Shown here: positions 50,691 through 62,725 of the stretch, piece after piece
Position numbering within the stretch: the first letter of the stretch is position 1
How the letters are laid out: every line of letters begins with the position of its first letter
Assembly (NCBI GenBank): GCA_040954595.2
Contig: CM082596.2
Location: 496,001 to 560,000 of the forward strand
Direction: 5' to 3'
DNA: 64,000 nucleotides
Origin: Balanoglossus misakiensis
Lineage: Eukaryota > Hemichordata
Position numbers and translations under genes: made by a program
The notes under the pieces: model-generated
Databases searched by the model: none
The model's input: only the letters and a program-made list of their open reading frames with translations
Told to the model about the DNA's origin: nothing

Positions 50691-52299
50691 TCTGCAACGA
50701 AAATTTATGGAGAGAGCGAACGCCAAGGGCAACTGTAGCAGGCACGACAACGAATGGTCATCCACAACGGACTCCCTCAAATGATAAATCTCAGATATTA
50801 CGATCACGTGACACAAATAGATTATTGTTGCTTTTGGGTTGAATCATGGCAGGATATGCTAATCGAAATACACAAGTCTGGATTATAGTTCCCATGATGC
50901 ATAATCCTGTTTTGGGAGCGTACAAGTTAGGATAAGTGCCCTGGCATTAAGTCCTCCAAGGGGCTTGGTTGCAACCATCATTATGGTCTGCGTGAGCAAT
51001 GTTCCAAGAATCTCTGTGTGACTCGACTGCGATTTTTTGTAGGTGCAGAGGGAATTGAATGAGGGAAGCAGATTCAGTGAAAGCCGCTTGAATTCAACAT
51101 ATCAATATCGGCATGAAAATAACCTAAGGCAGTCCGCTTCATTGATGTCGACTTGCAATCAATCAAGTCCCTGTAGACAATCTGCCGTTGTATTGCATCC
51201 ACACACTGCCCGCTTTTATTGCACACTTCTAAAAACAGTGTGAAAACACACAAACCTCTCCCCAAATAAAATATGTGGAAATGAAATTAAAAAAAGCCAA
51301 AATGGCGACCTATTTAGGAGCCCTGTGCCATGGACCCACAAAAAACCGTACATAATCATCTGAGGTTATTTTTGCATTGTAATATCTTATTGTAAAGGTC
51401 TGCTCGGAGGGGGTGGGGCTACATATCCCAAGGGTGGAAGAGCCGCCGTTTCTCTCGAACACCTTCCATTTTCCATTGTGCGAAAATTATATTTGCCCCT
51501 TCGGCACGCTGCAGATGTGGTAATTTTTCACCAGTCTTTTTATGCCAAGCCTTTGTCAGTTGTAGAACTCTTTCTCTACAGTGACAAGTAAGAGAGGAAC
51601 AAAATATATCATCAATTGAACGGTCACATCAACAACTTTACAAAAAATTACCTTCCTTTCCAACATGCCCAATGACAAATCGCAACCCAGACCACGACAT
51701 ATTGCGCAAATATTCGCCATATATTTGGATAATTATATGTCTTCTAAAACTGATATATGACTTTGTTGAGGAATTTTATGATTTTTTCTTGTTTATATAC
51801 TTTGTCTGTGATTACAACCAAAATTATCCGTTGCTACCCGTATTGATGACGGTTCACGGAAAAGTTAATCTACTGGGATAAGCTCTCGACTGAACCTTAA
51901 TTACAACAGAGTTTTTTAGTCATCATTTCTATATTATTTTTAACCCTTTATCATCCTTCAAGGGGTCTTGAGTTTCTATGGCGACCACGTAGTTTCATCA
52001 AAGAGTTTTTATCCCGCGATCAACGGTAAATATTGACAAGAGAATGAAGGGCAAAGGCGTTGTAATGTAATGTGGTGGTACATTAATGTCCTCCTGACTC
52101 AAACTAAGCATGGAACCGCGTCACTGTAAAATAATAATACGAAAAGCCACAACAGCAAATATGTATTTGGAGAATTACACATACTTAATGATTGTCTTCG
52201 CGCAAATGTCTCACACGCGTGACGGGGATATCAAAATAGAGTGACCCTTGATGATCAACTCAGGGGCGAGTTTTTTGAGCGCCTCTCTGCGCATCTCAT

Positions 52300-52538
52300 C
52301 ATGTTGTATGCAAAAAGGAAAAGTGGAGGGACTCCGCTTTATTGGTGGATCAGCCAAAAAGCGGTACTTCAAAGTATAGGTAAGCGGCAATTATGGGGCC
52401 AAATGGGCGGGCCTGGTCATTTGCATTGTCCCCGACCCAGCTCAACGGCTTACTATCGACAAAGTTAGGTTGGAAAGGCCCACTTGACGTAGGGCCAGTG
52501 AAAAAACCACCCCATCAAGTGGCGTACTGTTTCGTATA
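52300..52538 (+). promoter_or_regulatory. Sp6-9: Probable Sp6-9 promoter and 5' UTR
   Basis: Directly upstream of the first coding exon are an inverted CCAAT box (ATTGG, 52341-52345), a GC box (GGGCGG, 52405-52410) and an octamer (ATTTGCAT, 52419-52426). No TATA box is apparent. The start site is inferred to lie about 50-100 bp before the ATG. Confidence 0.4.
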
Positions 52539-52559
52539 ATGGCGACGTCGATGCTTGGG
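52539..52559 (+). other. Sp6-9: Seven-codon first coding exon of Sp6-9
   Basis: ATGGCGACGTCGATGCTTGGG followed by donor GTAAGC encodes MATSMLG and joins in phase 0 to GAG-CAA-CCA at 60466 after acceptor TTTTTGTAG. The match to vertebrate SP8/9 (MATSLLGEE) is the main evidence; RNA data would settle it. Confidence 0.85.
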
Positions 52560-55500
52560 GTAAGCAGTTCTTATATACCTTTGGATTCTAATTGCGACAA
52601 TTGCTCTCATTTATTCTACAAATTGGGTTTGTTAGAGACCTAAGTTGCCTACTGATCTCTGTACTCGTTTATAAAGCTTGCCTTCGCCTGTTCTCTGCTC
52701 ACTGTGTACACACGCTGCTTCTGGTCGACTTTACAATTTACAACCGTTCATCGCAGACCCGAAAGCCATGCAAACCTTATAGAGTGCTAGCAGGCAACCG
52801 AACTTTGGAGGAAAAACTTTGTTATTATTATAGGAAAGCTCACCAATCCCGGACTAAAATTCTTTCTTCTGCATTTGTAAGTAGAAATGTCAAAGTTTTT
52901 TTTAACGATTTTTGTTCGTGTTTTCCATTTCTTAACTGTAGTTCACATGACACTGCTTCCGGGTACATTCTGGGCAGATTGGCGTGATTCGGACATCAAC
53001 ATTCACGCAGTCTGTTTTGATCGTGTTATTGGACAATCTAGAGTTAGCAAGCAACATTCGGCTCCCTTCTGTAGTAAATACAGGCTTTTCAAAGTGGTCC
53101 AACTTATCCACACAATTCTGAAAACATTCAAAGGCATTTTAGTTCAACTCGTGACTTTAAAAATCAATTAGAAATTCTGCGATTCACGACATAAAAGGCC
53201 TCGTGTTTTTTCTTACAAAATGTCCCAAAGGCGGTTGGCCGCGGTATTGTTGTTGTTGTCGATGTGTCTGATTATTTTTCGATGCCACAGTGCAATCTGT
53301 CCTCTCACCTTCACTTACAACCTGGGTCGAGATTTGTGAACACTAGTTTGGTTTAGTCGTCCGAACAAAAAGGAGACGTTAGAACACAGAGCATACACAC
53401 GGGAACTGAACTCATTCAGTCAGCGCCGTCTGCAAGCCCTCTACCAAAACACGACTTTTTCAGGTGATGCGAACGGCAGACAATGTCAGCCCAGCCACCA
53501 AAAGGGACGCCGTACCGCATTGTCATTTCTACGGCTGTTCATTTGCTAAACTGGACAGAGTACATCCCGTACATTCACTCACTCACTTTGTTTGTCATTT
53601 TGGTCAAAATATCGTTTTTCAATGAACCTGTTTTCCCTACTCACTGGAAGAGGAGATACTATGTGGTATTTCCACTATTATTTATGTGTCACGGCACTGT
53701 CCCGAAATACATACATGTACCATTCTGCGATCGATCTAACATGGAGTCCCTATACGCGCTTGGCGGACAGAGACCAAGTCTACGTTATTTTCTACAGTGT
53801 GTCTGAATGCCCGAGCATTGGTTACTAGCGAGGGATAAAAATCACGGGAACAGGAAGGTTTGAAAGTTAATGATGTCGGTAACCCGCGTGGAGAGCAGCG
53901 TGTCGTTTTCTATGGCTCAGCGTCAAATCAAGCTCTCCCGCTATGTAACTTGGCATCTTAGTCACACGAATTTGGTTGCAATTTTTAGCGCATTGTTCTT
54001 CGCCAGCCCGACCTTCTCAGTAAAATCACCGTTACAGAAGAATTTATGTTTTTATCAGAAAAAAATGACTAGTTACGAATGACAGAACCAAGTCCCAAAA
54101 CCACAAAGCCTCAAAATCAAGAAACATTTTCGTATCAAGTTTGCGCGTACTTGTTTAGTAATATACTTGATACCAGTTATCGATATTTGCTTGTTGCTGT
54201 AAATACTGAATTCCAGTTGGACTTCGATAAAAACAGCATGGTCGTACACTAGAAATCGAAGTACACACGTATGTATCACATAATTGCAGTTTAAATTGAC
54301 TTTGGACGTTCGGTCCAGGGTTACAAACAATTCAATGTACCGAACCTTGGATGACGTGCAAAGCTCCGAATTTACTTGCCAGTAAGTTGACCAAGCGCAC
54401 GCGTTTAAACACAATTATATTCGCTTCTGAAACACATTCCATATTTCAACATAAATTCTGGAGTGTATCCGTTTTTCTCAAGTTGATTTCCCTGTGTATT
54501 TCACATGTTTCAGGGAAAACAAACTTTCCCGATGATTTTTGGCCACCAAAAGGCCAAAAACCTCGGTAGATGGTAACACATTTTACATGGCCAAGGACAT
54601 GTCTATTGCAGAATGAAATATTATAATATAGGAATAATTTTCAGATATTTTACAGTCCTTGTGCGTATCACACAAGATAACTTTTTACCACAGATAAATT
54701 TTCCACCGCGGTACATAAAGAATATAGGAAATACCTGTGTGTTTCCTACATTGGACGTCTGGTGTTATTGGGCAAGTGATGGTGTCACTCGACTGGTACT
54801 ACAACGCGATGAGATACAAATGGCCGCTTTGCATGTCACAAATGTGTCCATCCTACTCAAAGATGACAGTTTCTCCTCAGAAAATTATACAAGTTCATGA
54901 TCAACCTCATTCTACAAGTCAGCTTTATTACATTGAGTGGTTATATTACAATTTCCTTGGTTGATTTTGGTATTCCCCTACTTGGCTGCGTGTTGGTCCG
55001 GAAATTGGGTCGATTTGAATGATCGTTGCATGATTGATCGCTGCAACGGTAGTCAAAATATTAATATTTCGAACACTGGCCGTCATCTGAACCAGGCAGT
55101 ATCTATTCCTGGTCCATGTAATACTTGCATATAATTCACAAAAGTTGCGGACTTTAATTTTATATTTTTCAAAAATAAAGTTAAACAAAACAACGTAGAT
55201 GTTTTACCAAGGCCAATTTTCGCGTTCCTGTTAGATCTGGCGTTCTTTACAATCTTTTTTTTATATCGTCTCATACATGCACGGATTATTTTTTCTCAAA
55301 ATAGCAGAGTTTATCGTTTATCGCCTTTAAGTTTTATGATCATGTATTTTTGTATAAAGTTTCATTCACCACAAGATTATTTTCATGGATGGATTGGCCT
55401 CATTCCACCTCAGTGTCACTAGATTACATATTCCAGCTTTCCATGGTACATGCCTTGAAATTTGTCGTCTATGTTCCGACAAGACACATGGAAGTCTTTT

Positions 55501-58500
55501 TGTAGGATATTCTGTGACAAAACTGTAGACTTTGCATGAATTAAATGAAAATTGCACGCGTCTGTCTCAGCTCAGAACGACTGTTTGAGATAGTTTGATT
55601 TCTGTTGGATACCTGTGACATGCTAGTATATAGACAATAAAAACTGACTGTTCGTCAATGAGTTTATGTCAGAATCTTCAATAAAATTTAGTGGCTTCGC
55701 AAGTTATCGGCGCGCGAAATGTTACAGTATACGGGCGCAGAATCTAATAAAATCCAAAGGCAAAATTTTGAATGCGAGGTAAGCGTTTCGGAGTGTCCAG
55801 GTTAACTGAACGTTGGTTATCACGACCTCGATGCATTTCACCTTTTGTGTCCCAGCCGTTTGATTTATAGTTGACCACTTGAAAAAACAAAACAAAGCAA
55901 CACAGAATGATTGACTCTATTCCCCCTCCAAAAACCCCGAGTGCCAACAATCTATTCTTAAACTAGATTTCTGTCAAATGTATTACCACAATCTAGTCAA
56001 TATAGAAGCCGTTATTTCCCTTTTAAAGAGAAAGTGTACACAATTTATCCAGGCGTTTTGTCTTGCGTGGCGGCTGGGCTATTTTGTCTCCGCAGACAAC
56101 AAAGAAGGCTAGCTATTGAACGACTTACTACTTTCAAAACAAACTGTATGTTTTCTTTGCCTTTTTACAACCAGACCAATCAATATACATTGCGGATGCA
56201 TGCATGCATCAGCATCTGTCTTTAATGAATTAGTGAACTGATCATATAATTAAAGTTTATTAGGAAAATCGAAATTCAGAGGTCAGCTTTACTTCGGAGG
56301 CAAGTTTCTGGTTTTAAATTTAAAATCCAGTGTGGTAAAGTGGAACGCTTGAAAAGTCAGTGATGCGTTCAAATTCATGTAGAGGCAAAAACCGACGGAG
56401 TGAATGCGTTTTTCTATCGACGTTCATTATCATTACTCTTCCAACCTCTGACAATTTCTTTCGCTATTGCTTTTCGTTTGAATTCCCTCTGTGCTTTCTC
56501 AGATGTTACAATAGGTTAGTGCACGTTTATCATGTGAGAGGGTATTTTTTCGGGTCACTGCTCCGTCTCTGTGTTTAGCTGCCGGATAGAACATGTTTGG
56601 TAATAATAAGTCTTTTCTGCGCCTCGTACTAATTTTAGCCTGGTAGTACTTCTTCCACGGTTCACGCTCCGTTCTACTGGTACCAGTACCGCAACTGGCG
56701 TATCCAACAGTACCCAGCAACGCAAATTATGATTGGCTATTGATAACGTAATCACGAAACACCGCAGCAGTAAATCAACCTATCAACGCCAGACTTGTAT
56801 TTTGTACCAGATGGGTGTCACCTTTGTTGGGGGTAGGTTTCCACCCCCGGGGCCATAAGTCGATACTAGGCATGTTTGAGGATGGAATGACTTTTGCGTT
56901 TGTTACATCTACACAAAGGCGTATCTCGCAGACATAGACATTCCGAATGGTCAACGATGTCTGCGCGGGCTATGTTGAATATCTGGTAGGAAGCACGGTG
57001 TAAATCTGGACTACAATTGGCCAGTCAGTCAGTCACTCATTCAGTCATCAACAACGACGGAGGGTTTTGCCGGTTAACTATCTGTCTGTTGAGCAGATGC
57101 TTGATGAATCATGGCTTTGAAATTTAAATTAGCTTTTTGACATTTTGTATGAGCAGTTTCACATAGAAAACAGTGGAAACACTCAAAAATTGCTACTACA
57201 AGTACTGCTACTACTACTGTATATTTTAGACATTTCAAATACAGGGTATATCGATAAACCTGCGAATAACAGACCCAGGATGTCCCGGGCTTATACGTTC
57301 GCTTTTCGAGGCAGGACTGTTTGTTTGGTGTGACGTTACTCGTTTCAAGAGAGAAGCATATGTCCTTATTTTAAAAATTTAATGCGAGGCTGCACCACGC
57401 CCTATGTTCCACCTTTTTATCTCCTGAATAAAGATGACTAATAACAGGGATTTATATCAATCAACGACAGGTAAAGGCAAAAAGTAAACCGGCTTTGGTG
57501 GAGTCGAGTTCACGACTTTGCTTTTACGACAGGCGGACAAAAATTACAACCTGTGGGTTTTATTTCCTTTACATGAGCGGGGCCACGTAGTCTGGCCATC
57601 TTCAAATGCGGCGGAGTTAATTTTGGATACTTCCTGAAGAGTCCCTTGGTCCCTCCCACTTTATCACTTAAAATCACGTGCTTGCTGAGTCTCTCTCTCT
57701 CCCTCTTTCTCTCTGAGAGTGATACACACAGAGGGAGAGAGAGTCAGACAGACAGACAGAGCGAGAGAGATGGCGTACATATTACGAAATAGGTGTTGAT
57801 GATTCAAGTCTAATTAAGATAGTACCATTCACACGTCACAGTTGATAATACATCAGTATAATGATTTAGCACAGTGGTGTCAATATCGGACATTTCCTCC
57901 TTGAAGTTAAAATACATTGACGATGTTTAATGACATATTGTCTCAGTTTCAATTAGGAACTCTGCAACACTTTAATTACCCAATTTCTTGGGAAGAACGT
58001 TGTATTGCTAAGGAGTTTCCCGTACACAGTTTCGTCCATTTCAGCACGAAATTTGAAATAATGACTTGTTCCAGTATTTGACTTGACTGAACACAGTCGA
58101 TTGATTTGACAGCGCTAACCTAGGTAACCGTTGGCTACGACTTCTCCCATTTAAAGCATAGCTGACCGGTTTTGCATAGCCACTTCAATGGAGTACTTCT
58201 CATTTTTCACTCTGTCAACTGGCCTTTGTGTCAGCAACGCCCAGAGGTTTAGAAAAGTCGACGCAAGTGACATGTTTGTCAACTTAAACGTGAAATCGAG
58301 ACATCTTTATCACGCTCTTTGGGATAATCTTATCGGTCGACGTACCACGGGAATGCTCGGCTATATTTCTCGGTCTGTCGAACTGTGTGGGGCGGCCATT
58401 ACAAGACAATTTTACGTTCAGCTATGTGTTCTTTACGGGGTAGCCGACACTGCTTTAGAATCAACGTTTAATTAAAACAGGATCGTTAAGTTTAAATTTC

Positions 58501-61500
58501 AATGACAGAACCAGGCCAATAAATAAGTGACAAAAACTGTGTGTTGTTTTTGGCCGAAACTTTTTAGCGCGGTTTTAGTGACGCCACACTAAAACTCCAA
58601 TTGTGAGAGACATGTCTCTAGTTGTCATTTGCCATGTTTTCTGTTACCGACAAGCAAATCGCTGTTATGATACCTTCTTTGTGAACTTCAAGATAAGTCT
58701 AAACTGAGATAAGTCTGTCGAGACGTTTAACAAAATTAAACTCAGTTAATTAAATATCCCTTTCAATTGGACTGGAATGATGGCAGAATGAAGCTCTTCT
58801 ACGATTTGATAGTTTGGATTCTTGTCCCCGATCTATTTGCTCAATTATTTTTATCACAATTAACCTTGACAACTTACACTTCCTTCAATGTCAACTTTTT
58901 ATCCACCCACCCTCCCCCTCACCCCTCCCACTAATCCTCAACGGGAGTACCATCGATTGCCCCGCCTTCACATGTAATGCAACAGCATTTCAAACTACAC
59001 AACGTACAAAATGTCGCGTCATCATTCTGTGCCAACGTCTAAACTGGAATTTCGATAATTTAAAGCTTTCGATATTTATTTGGTTTTGATTTTATACTCA
59101 AGAGCAGGACAGTAATTTTTCAAACACAGTAAGTCCCACACAAACTAGTGTGGCAGAGATGATTGTAAAATTGGCCGCTTTTCCCCAGAATTGTGACGGG
59201 TCAGATGAGCAATAACTCACCGGTTTGTGTAGAATAGAATACAGCACGTCCGTACCTGCCTACACTGAACAACAATAATAATCATGACAGACTTGTCAAT
59301 GATAGCTATAAACTCTTTCATGATATTTCTGTTGACACCAATGAGGAAGTCGACGAAAATACATCGTCCCCATTTTCGCGTTAAACTGCAGGACGGAAAT
59401 TCGGTGTCAGAAAATCAACAGGTACTGAAATCGTTTTTTAATCCCGATAAAATGAAAAGTATCTTGTTTTATTTAGGCATCCGAATTGCTTCAGAGCTGC
59501 TCAGACAAAAATAAACTGACTAAATCCTCGTATTATGGGATTGCGATTTGAAGTTAGTTAGTGGTTTGCATGGACACGGGTCAAATACACACTGTTGATT
59601 ATTGGGAAAGCTATTCGCCTTTATAGTTTGACTAAATTTGGTTAATCCTAACATGAAAAGGTATCCCGCATCTGGGGAAATAAAGATATTAAACTCATTC
59701 CTAATGAAGGAACTTCACGGTATGGTCTGGGGTTGTCATCAGTGTTCACTCACAATTCAGTCGATCTATTCCACCCAAAATCTAACGGGAAATATTACAA
59801 CCTAGCAACCGCTTCACAAATGTTAGTGGCTAACTGAAGGTCAACCAGTGACAGACGTATGAATATATCATCAGCAAGTGAGATGTATAGGCCATCTTGA
59901 AGCGATAATAGGTGCTTTGTTGAACGCTAAAAATGGTCAGCTTCAACAATGTCCGCAAGAAAGACAAATGATGCCGACCGGCCTGATCTTTATTGGGTCC
60001 TAAAACGTCCCAGTACAGTCAAATACTTTTGTCTTTCCTTCAATACAGTAAACAAGGGGTTGAACGTAAAAAAATCTATAAAAGCACCCAACCGGACAAG
60101 AAATTGATCTAACGAAGAAAACTTTACGAGATGGCATTTCAGTACATGTTTCTTCAAGACAATTATATGCGACTTTTGACACGTAGCATTCGGCTTATTA
60201 CAGGGATTTTATTGCCGGGCCAAAAAAGTGGGTTTCCACACGGCTTCTTTATGGTGGTCATCATGCGTCCACTCGTATAGGCAACTAATAAGATAGCTTC
60301 ACAAATACATTGTGAACGATTTTATAAGGAAACTAGATAAATGGTTTCTTAATGTTTCACATAACACACAGTGAGGGTCGTGCCGGTCCCCCAATGACCC
60401 CGGCTGGTGACACCATTTTCTACACTTAAAATTAATTTATTGTGATATGACGTTTCTTTTTGTAGGAGCAACCACGACCCGGTGCTACTCCGCTCGCCAT
60501 GTTAGCAGCTACGTGCAACAAGATAGGGAATAGAAGTCCACCGCCTCTGGCAGATGCAGCCATTGGCAAAGGTTTTCATCCTTGGAAGAAAACGACACCA
60601 AGTTTTTCCAATCCATCAAATATTGTCAATCCAAGACTGAGTGGTTTCTCTACAGAAAGCCCGCTGACGTCCGGGATCTCGTCGTATTCTCTAGCTCAGT
60701 CGACAAACCCAATGACATCATATGCCAGCGATTTGTTCATTCCAAACGTTGCATCCCAGGTGAGGAGCACGCAGTCTGAACTGACGGGTCAGCCGGCGAT
60801 TATACAAAAAGTACACGGCAGTATGTCGGAAGGGTACATGTCAAGCATGTACCAGAGAATGGGTGTAGGGCACCCGTATGAGCCAGCCGCTTGGTTCAAA
60901 CCGACGCCGCACCACGGACTTTCCGGGGAGGTCGCTAACAGTGGTAGTACATGGTGGGACATGCATACGCACACGCCATCGGCAGCCAACTGGCTGGACC
61001 CAGTTCAAAATGTGAGTACAACGTTACACTCACAACTTCCTAACTACAGCTGTTCGGACTATTCTCTGGCTGCACACCCAGCACTGTCTGGCAACCACGC
61101 AGCTCAGTTTCTGACCACTCCGCCACTTTTACAGGACAGTTTTAAAACCATGCTTCCGAGCCACTGTGATATGATGAGCATGCCTAATATGTCATCACCG
61201 CTGATGAGCCAACCGGGGCTGTCGGGACTCTCGGCCGCGTCGAGAGCAACGCGCCGCTACACGGGAAGAGCCACGTGCGACTGTCCCAATTGTCACGAAA
61301 ACGAACGACTAGCAGCGGCAGGGAAAAGTATTCCCAAAAAGAACATTCACAGCTGCCATATTCCCGGATGCGGGAAAGTTTATGGGAAAACATCTCATCT
61401 GAAAGCTCATCTAAGATGGCATACGGGAGAGAGACCGTTTGTTTGCAATTGGTTGTTTTGCGGGAAGCGATTCACCCGCTCGGACGAACTCCAACGGCAT

Positions 61501-61761
61501 TTGCGCACACACACCGGGGAGAAACGTTTCGCTTGTCCCGTTTGCAACAAACGATTTATGCGTAGCGACCACTTGAGCAAACACGTGAAGACTCACAACA
61601 GCGGCAGTTCAGGAAAGCGTAGCGGTAGCAGCAGCGGCAGTGACACGGAAAATAGTCAGAGCGGCCCGCCCAGCGTACCACCATCCACGCCCGGTAGCGT
61701 CTCCACACCAACGCCGGTACAGACCGAAGCGCAATCGAACTCAAAACCCATCATTCCTTAA
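52539..61761 (+). CDS. Sp6-9: Sp6-9 family (Sp8/Sp9-like) C2H2 zinc-finger transcription factor
   Basis: Developmental transcription factor; the family acts in appendage outgrowth and anterior or apical ectoderm patterning. Coding exons 52539-52559 and 60466-61761 give 438 aa. Exon 1 encodes only MATSMLG before donor GTAAGC. Exon 2 continues [21 protein letters not shown], matching the vertebrate SP8/9 N-terminus MATSLLGEE...[14 protein letters not shown]. The Sp box is at 15-28, with GKGFHPWKK downstream. Motifs near 130-175, including [14 protein letters not shown] and STWWDM, are typical of Sp8/9. The buttonhead box is CDCPNC (278-283). ZF1 304-326 (KTSHLKA), ZF2 334-356 (RSDELQR) and ZF3 364-384 (RSDHLSK) are joined by TGERPFV and TGEKRFA. 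A Ser/Gly/Pro-rich tail runs 385-438. All three fingers lie in one exon, unlike Sp1-4. The internal M19 (60499) is not the start because the Sp box begins upstream of it. Confidence 0.95.
52560..60465 (+). other. Sp6-9: 7.9-kb first intron of Sp6-9
   Basis: Non-coding. It contains an inverted CT/GA repeat at 57685-57770 and no recognisable gene or mobile element. Short ORFs in it resemble no protein family. Confidence 0.7.
57685..57770. repeat. Inverted CT/GA simple repeat (hairpin-capable)
   Basis: A CT-rich arm, CTGAGTCTCTCTCTCTCCCTC (57685-57705), faces a GA-rich arm, GAGGGAGAGAGAGTCAG (57731-57747). The right arm's reverse complement, CTGACTCTCTCTCCCTC, nearly matches the left. GACA and GA repeats continue to 57770. 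Confidence 0.75.
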
Positions 61762-62725
61762 GAACTTCACCACATATTGTAACCACATTTTAGCATGTAA
61801 GTAGTTTTGACAAAGATCATAATTTTACGCCACATTCATCTCAGCGCTGTATAGTTTGACGAGGAATCTACAGTGAAGGGCGGATTTGGAACTTACCACC
61901 GAATATACAATACCGGATGAAAGGTACAGATCCGTCAATGACGACACTAGATTTCTACCAATTCTGACAGAAATATTTTATCGCAAATTTCAACATGAAG
62001 TTCTCAACTTCCATTATTATGATTTTAATACCAGGTAAATACATAATGTAACAACAACCAGTTTTGTATGGACTGTAAATATTGGATTCAGCTGTCTTGT
62101 AGATGTCTTATTTCAAAATCCCCATTGTAGATTTCAAAATTATCATATAAGCAAGCAATAATTTGCAGATTATGTTTGAGTTTAAGCGTGAAAGCCTCGA
62201 ATTCTGAGATTTAGTCAACTTATGATAGAAATCTCTCAGATTGACTTTATTTCTGTATTGAAGGTGATCACTAAACGCCAAAGAATTTCCAAAAGCAATA
62301 AGTCAGCCTGTAAAGTATTTGTATTAACGCACGCAGAGTTATGTTACAAAGCATAAAACCTGATTTTATATTGTTTGAAACTTCTACAATATTCTGAAAC
62401 ACCTTTCCCCATCCAGAGAAGATGATACTAATTGTTAACAGAACTATTTGTCGTTGTAATCTACTTTCTGTTCATGGAAGTTTTATCCCTTCAGCAAGGA
62501 AAGAAACCAGTTTGGACTCGTTGACGCCACAGACAATTAATTTAAACGGGAAAGTAGTCTTATAAAAGCTAACATGGAGTTTTCAAACACAGTTTGTGCG
62601 TGTCACCAAATATTTTTCGACTGTATGTATATTGTTACGATTGCCCTTTATAAACAGTTTTGTCGTTAGTTGCATCAGTTTATTGGTCTTTTGAAGACAA
62701 TAAATTCAATTGTTTTTAAAACGCA
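61762..62725 (+). other. Sp6-9: 3' UTR of Sp6-9 with polyadenylation signal
   Basis: AT-rich and non-coding after the TAA stop. AATAAA at 62699-62704 is a plausible polyadenylation signal; another lies near 63561. The true end is not determinable from sequence. Confidence 0.45.

Larger units (their letters stand above)
28151..52240. other. Gene desert of about 24 kb between OLA1 and Sp6-9
   Basis: No ORF in this stretch resembles a known protein, no splice-consistent exon chain was found, and no transposase or reverse transcriptase motif is visible. It contains microsatellites, an RFX X-box, an E-box cluster, a 40-bp minisatellite, a hairpin cluster and a GC-rich patch, each listed separately. 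By analogy with other developmental transcription factor loci it probably holds Sp6-9 enhancers; that is inference. Confidence 0.55.

Noticed and set aside
28151-52240. A third Sp gene (Sp5/buttonhead) between OLA1 and Sp6-9
   Set aside because: Searched both strands for the conserved KTSHL, RSDEL and RSDHL finger motifs and found them only in the two Sp genes already listed.
53483-53806. 107-aa ORF in the Sp6-9 intron with hydrophobic stretches
   Set aside because: No recognisable domain; lies within an intron on the same strand and is probably a chance ORF.
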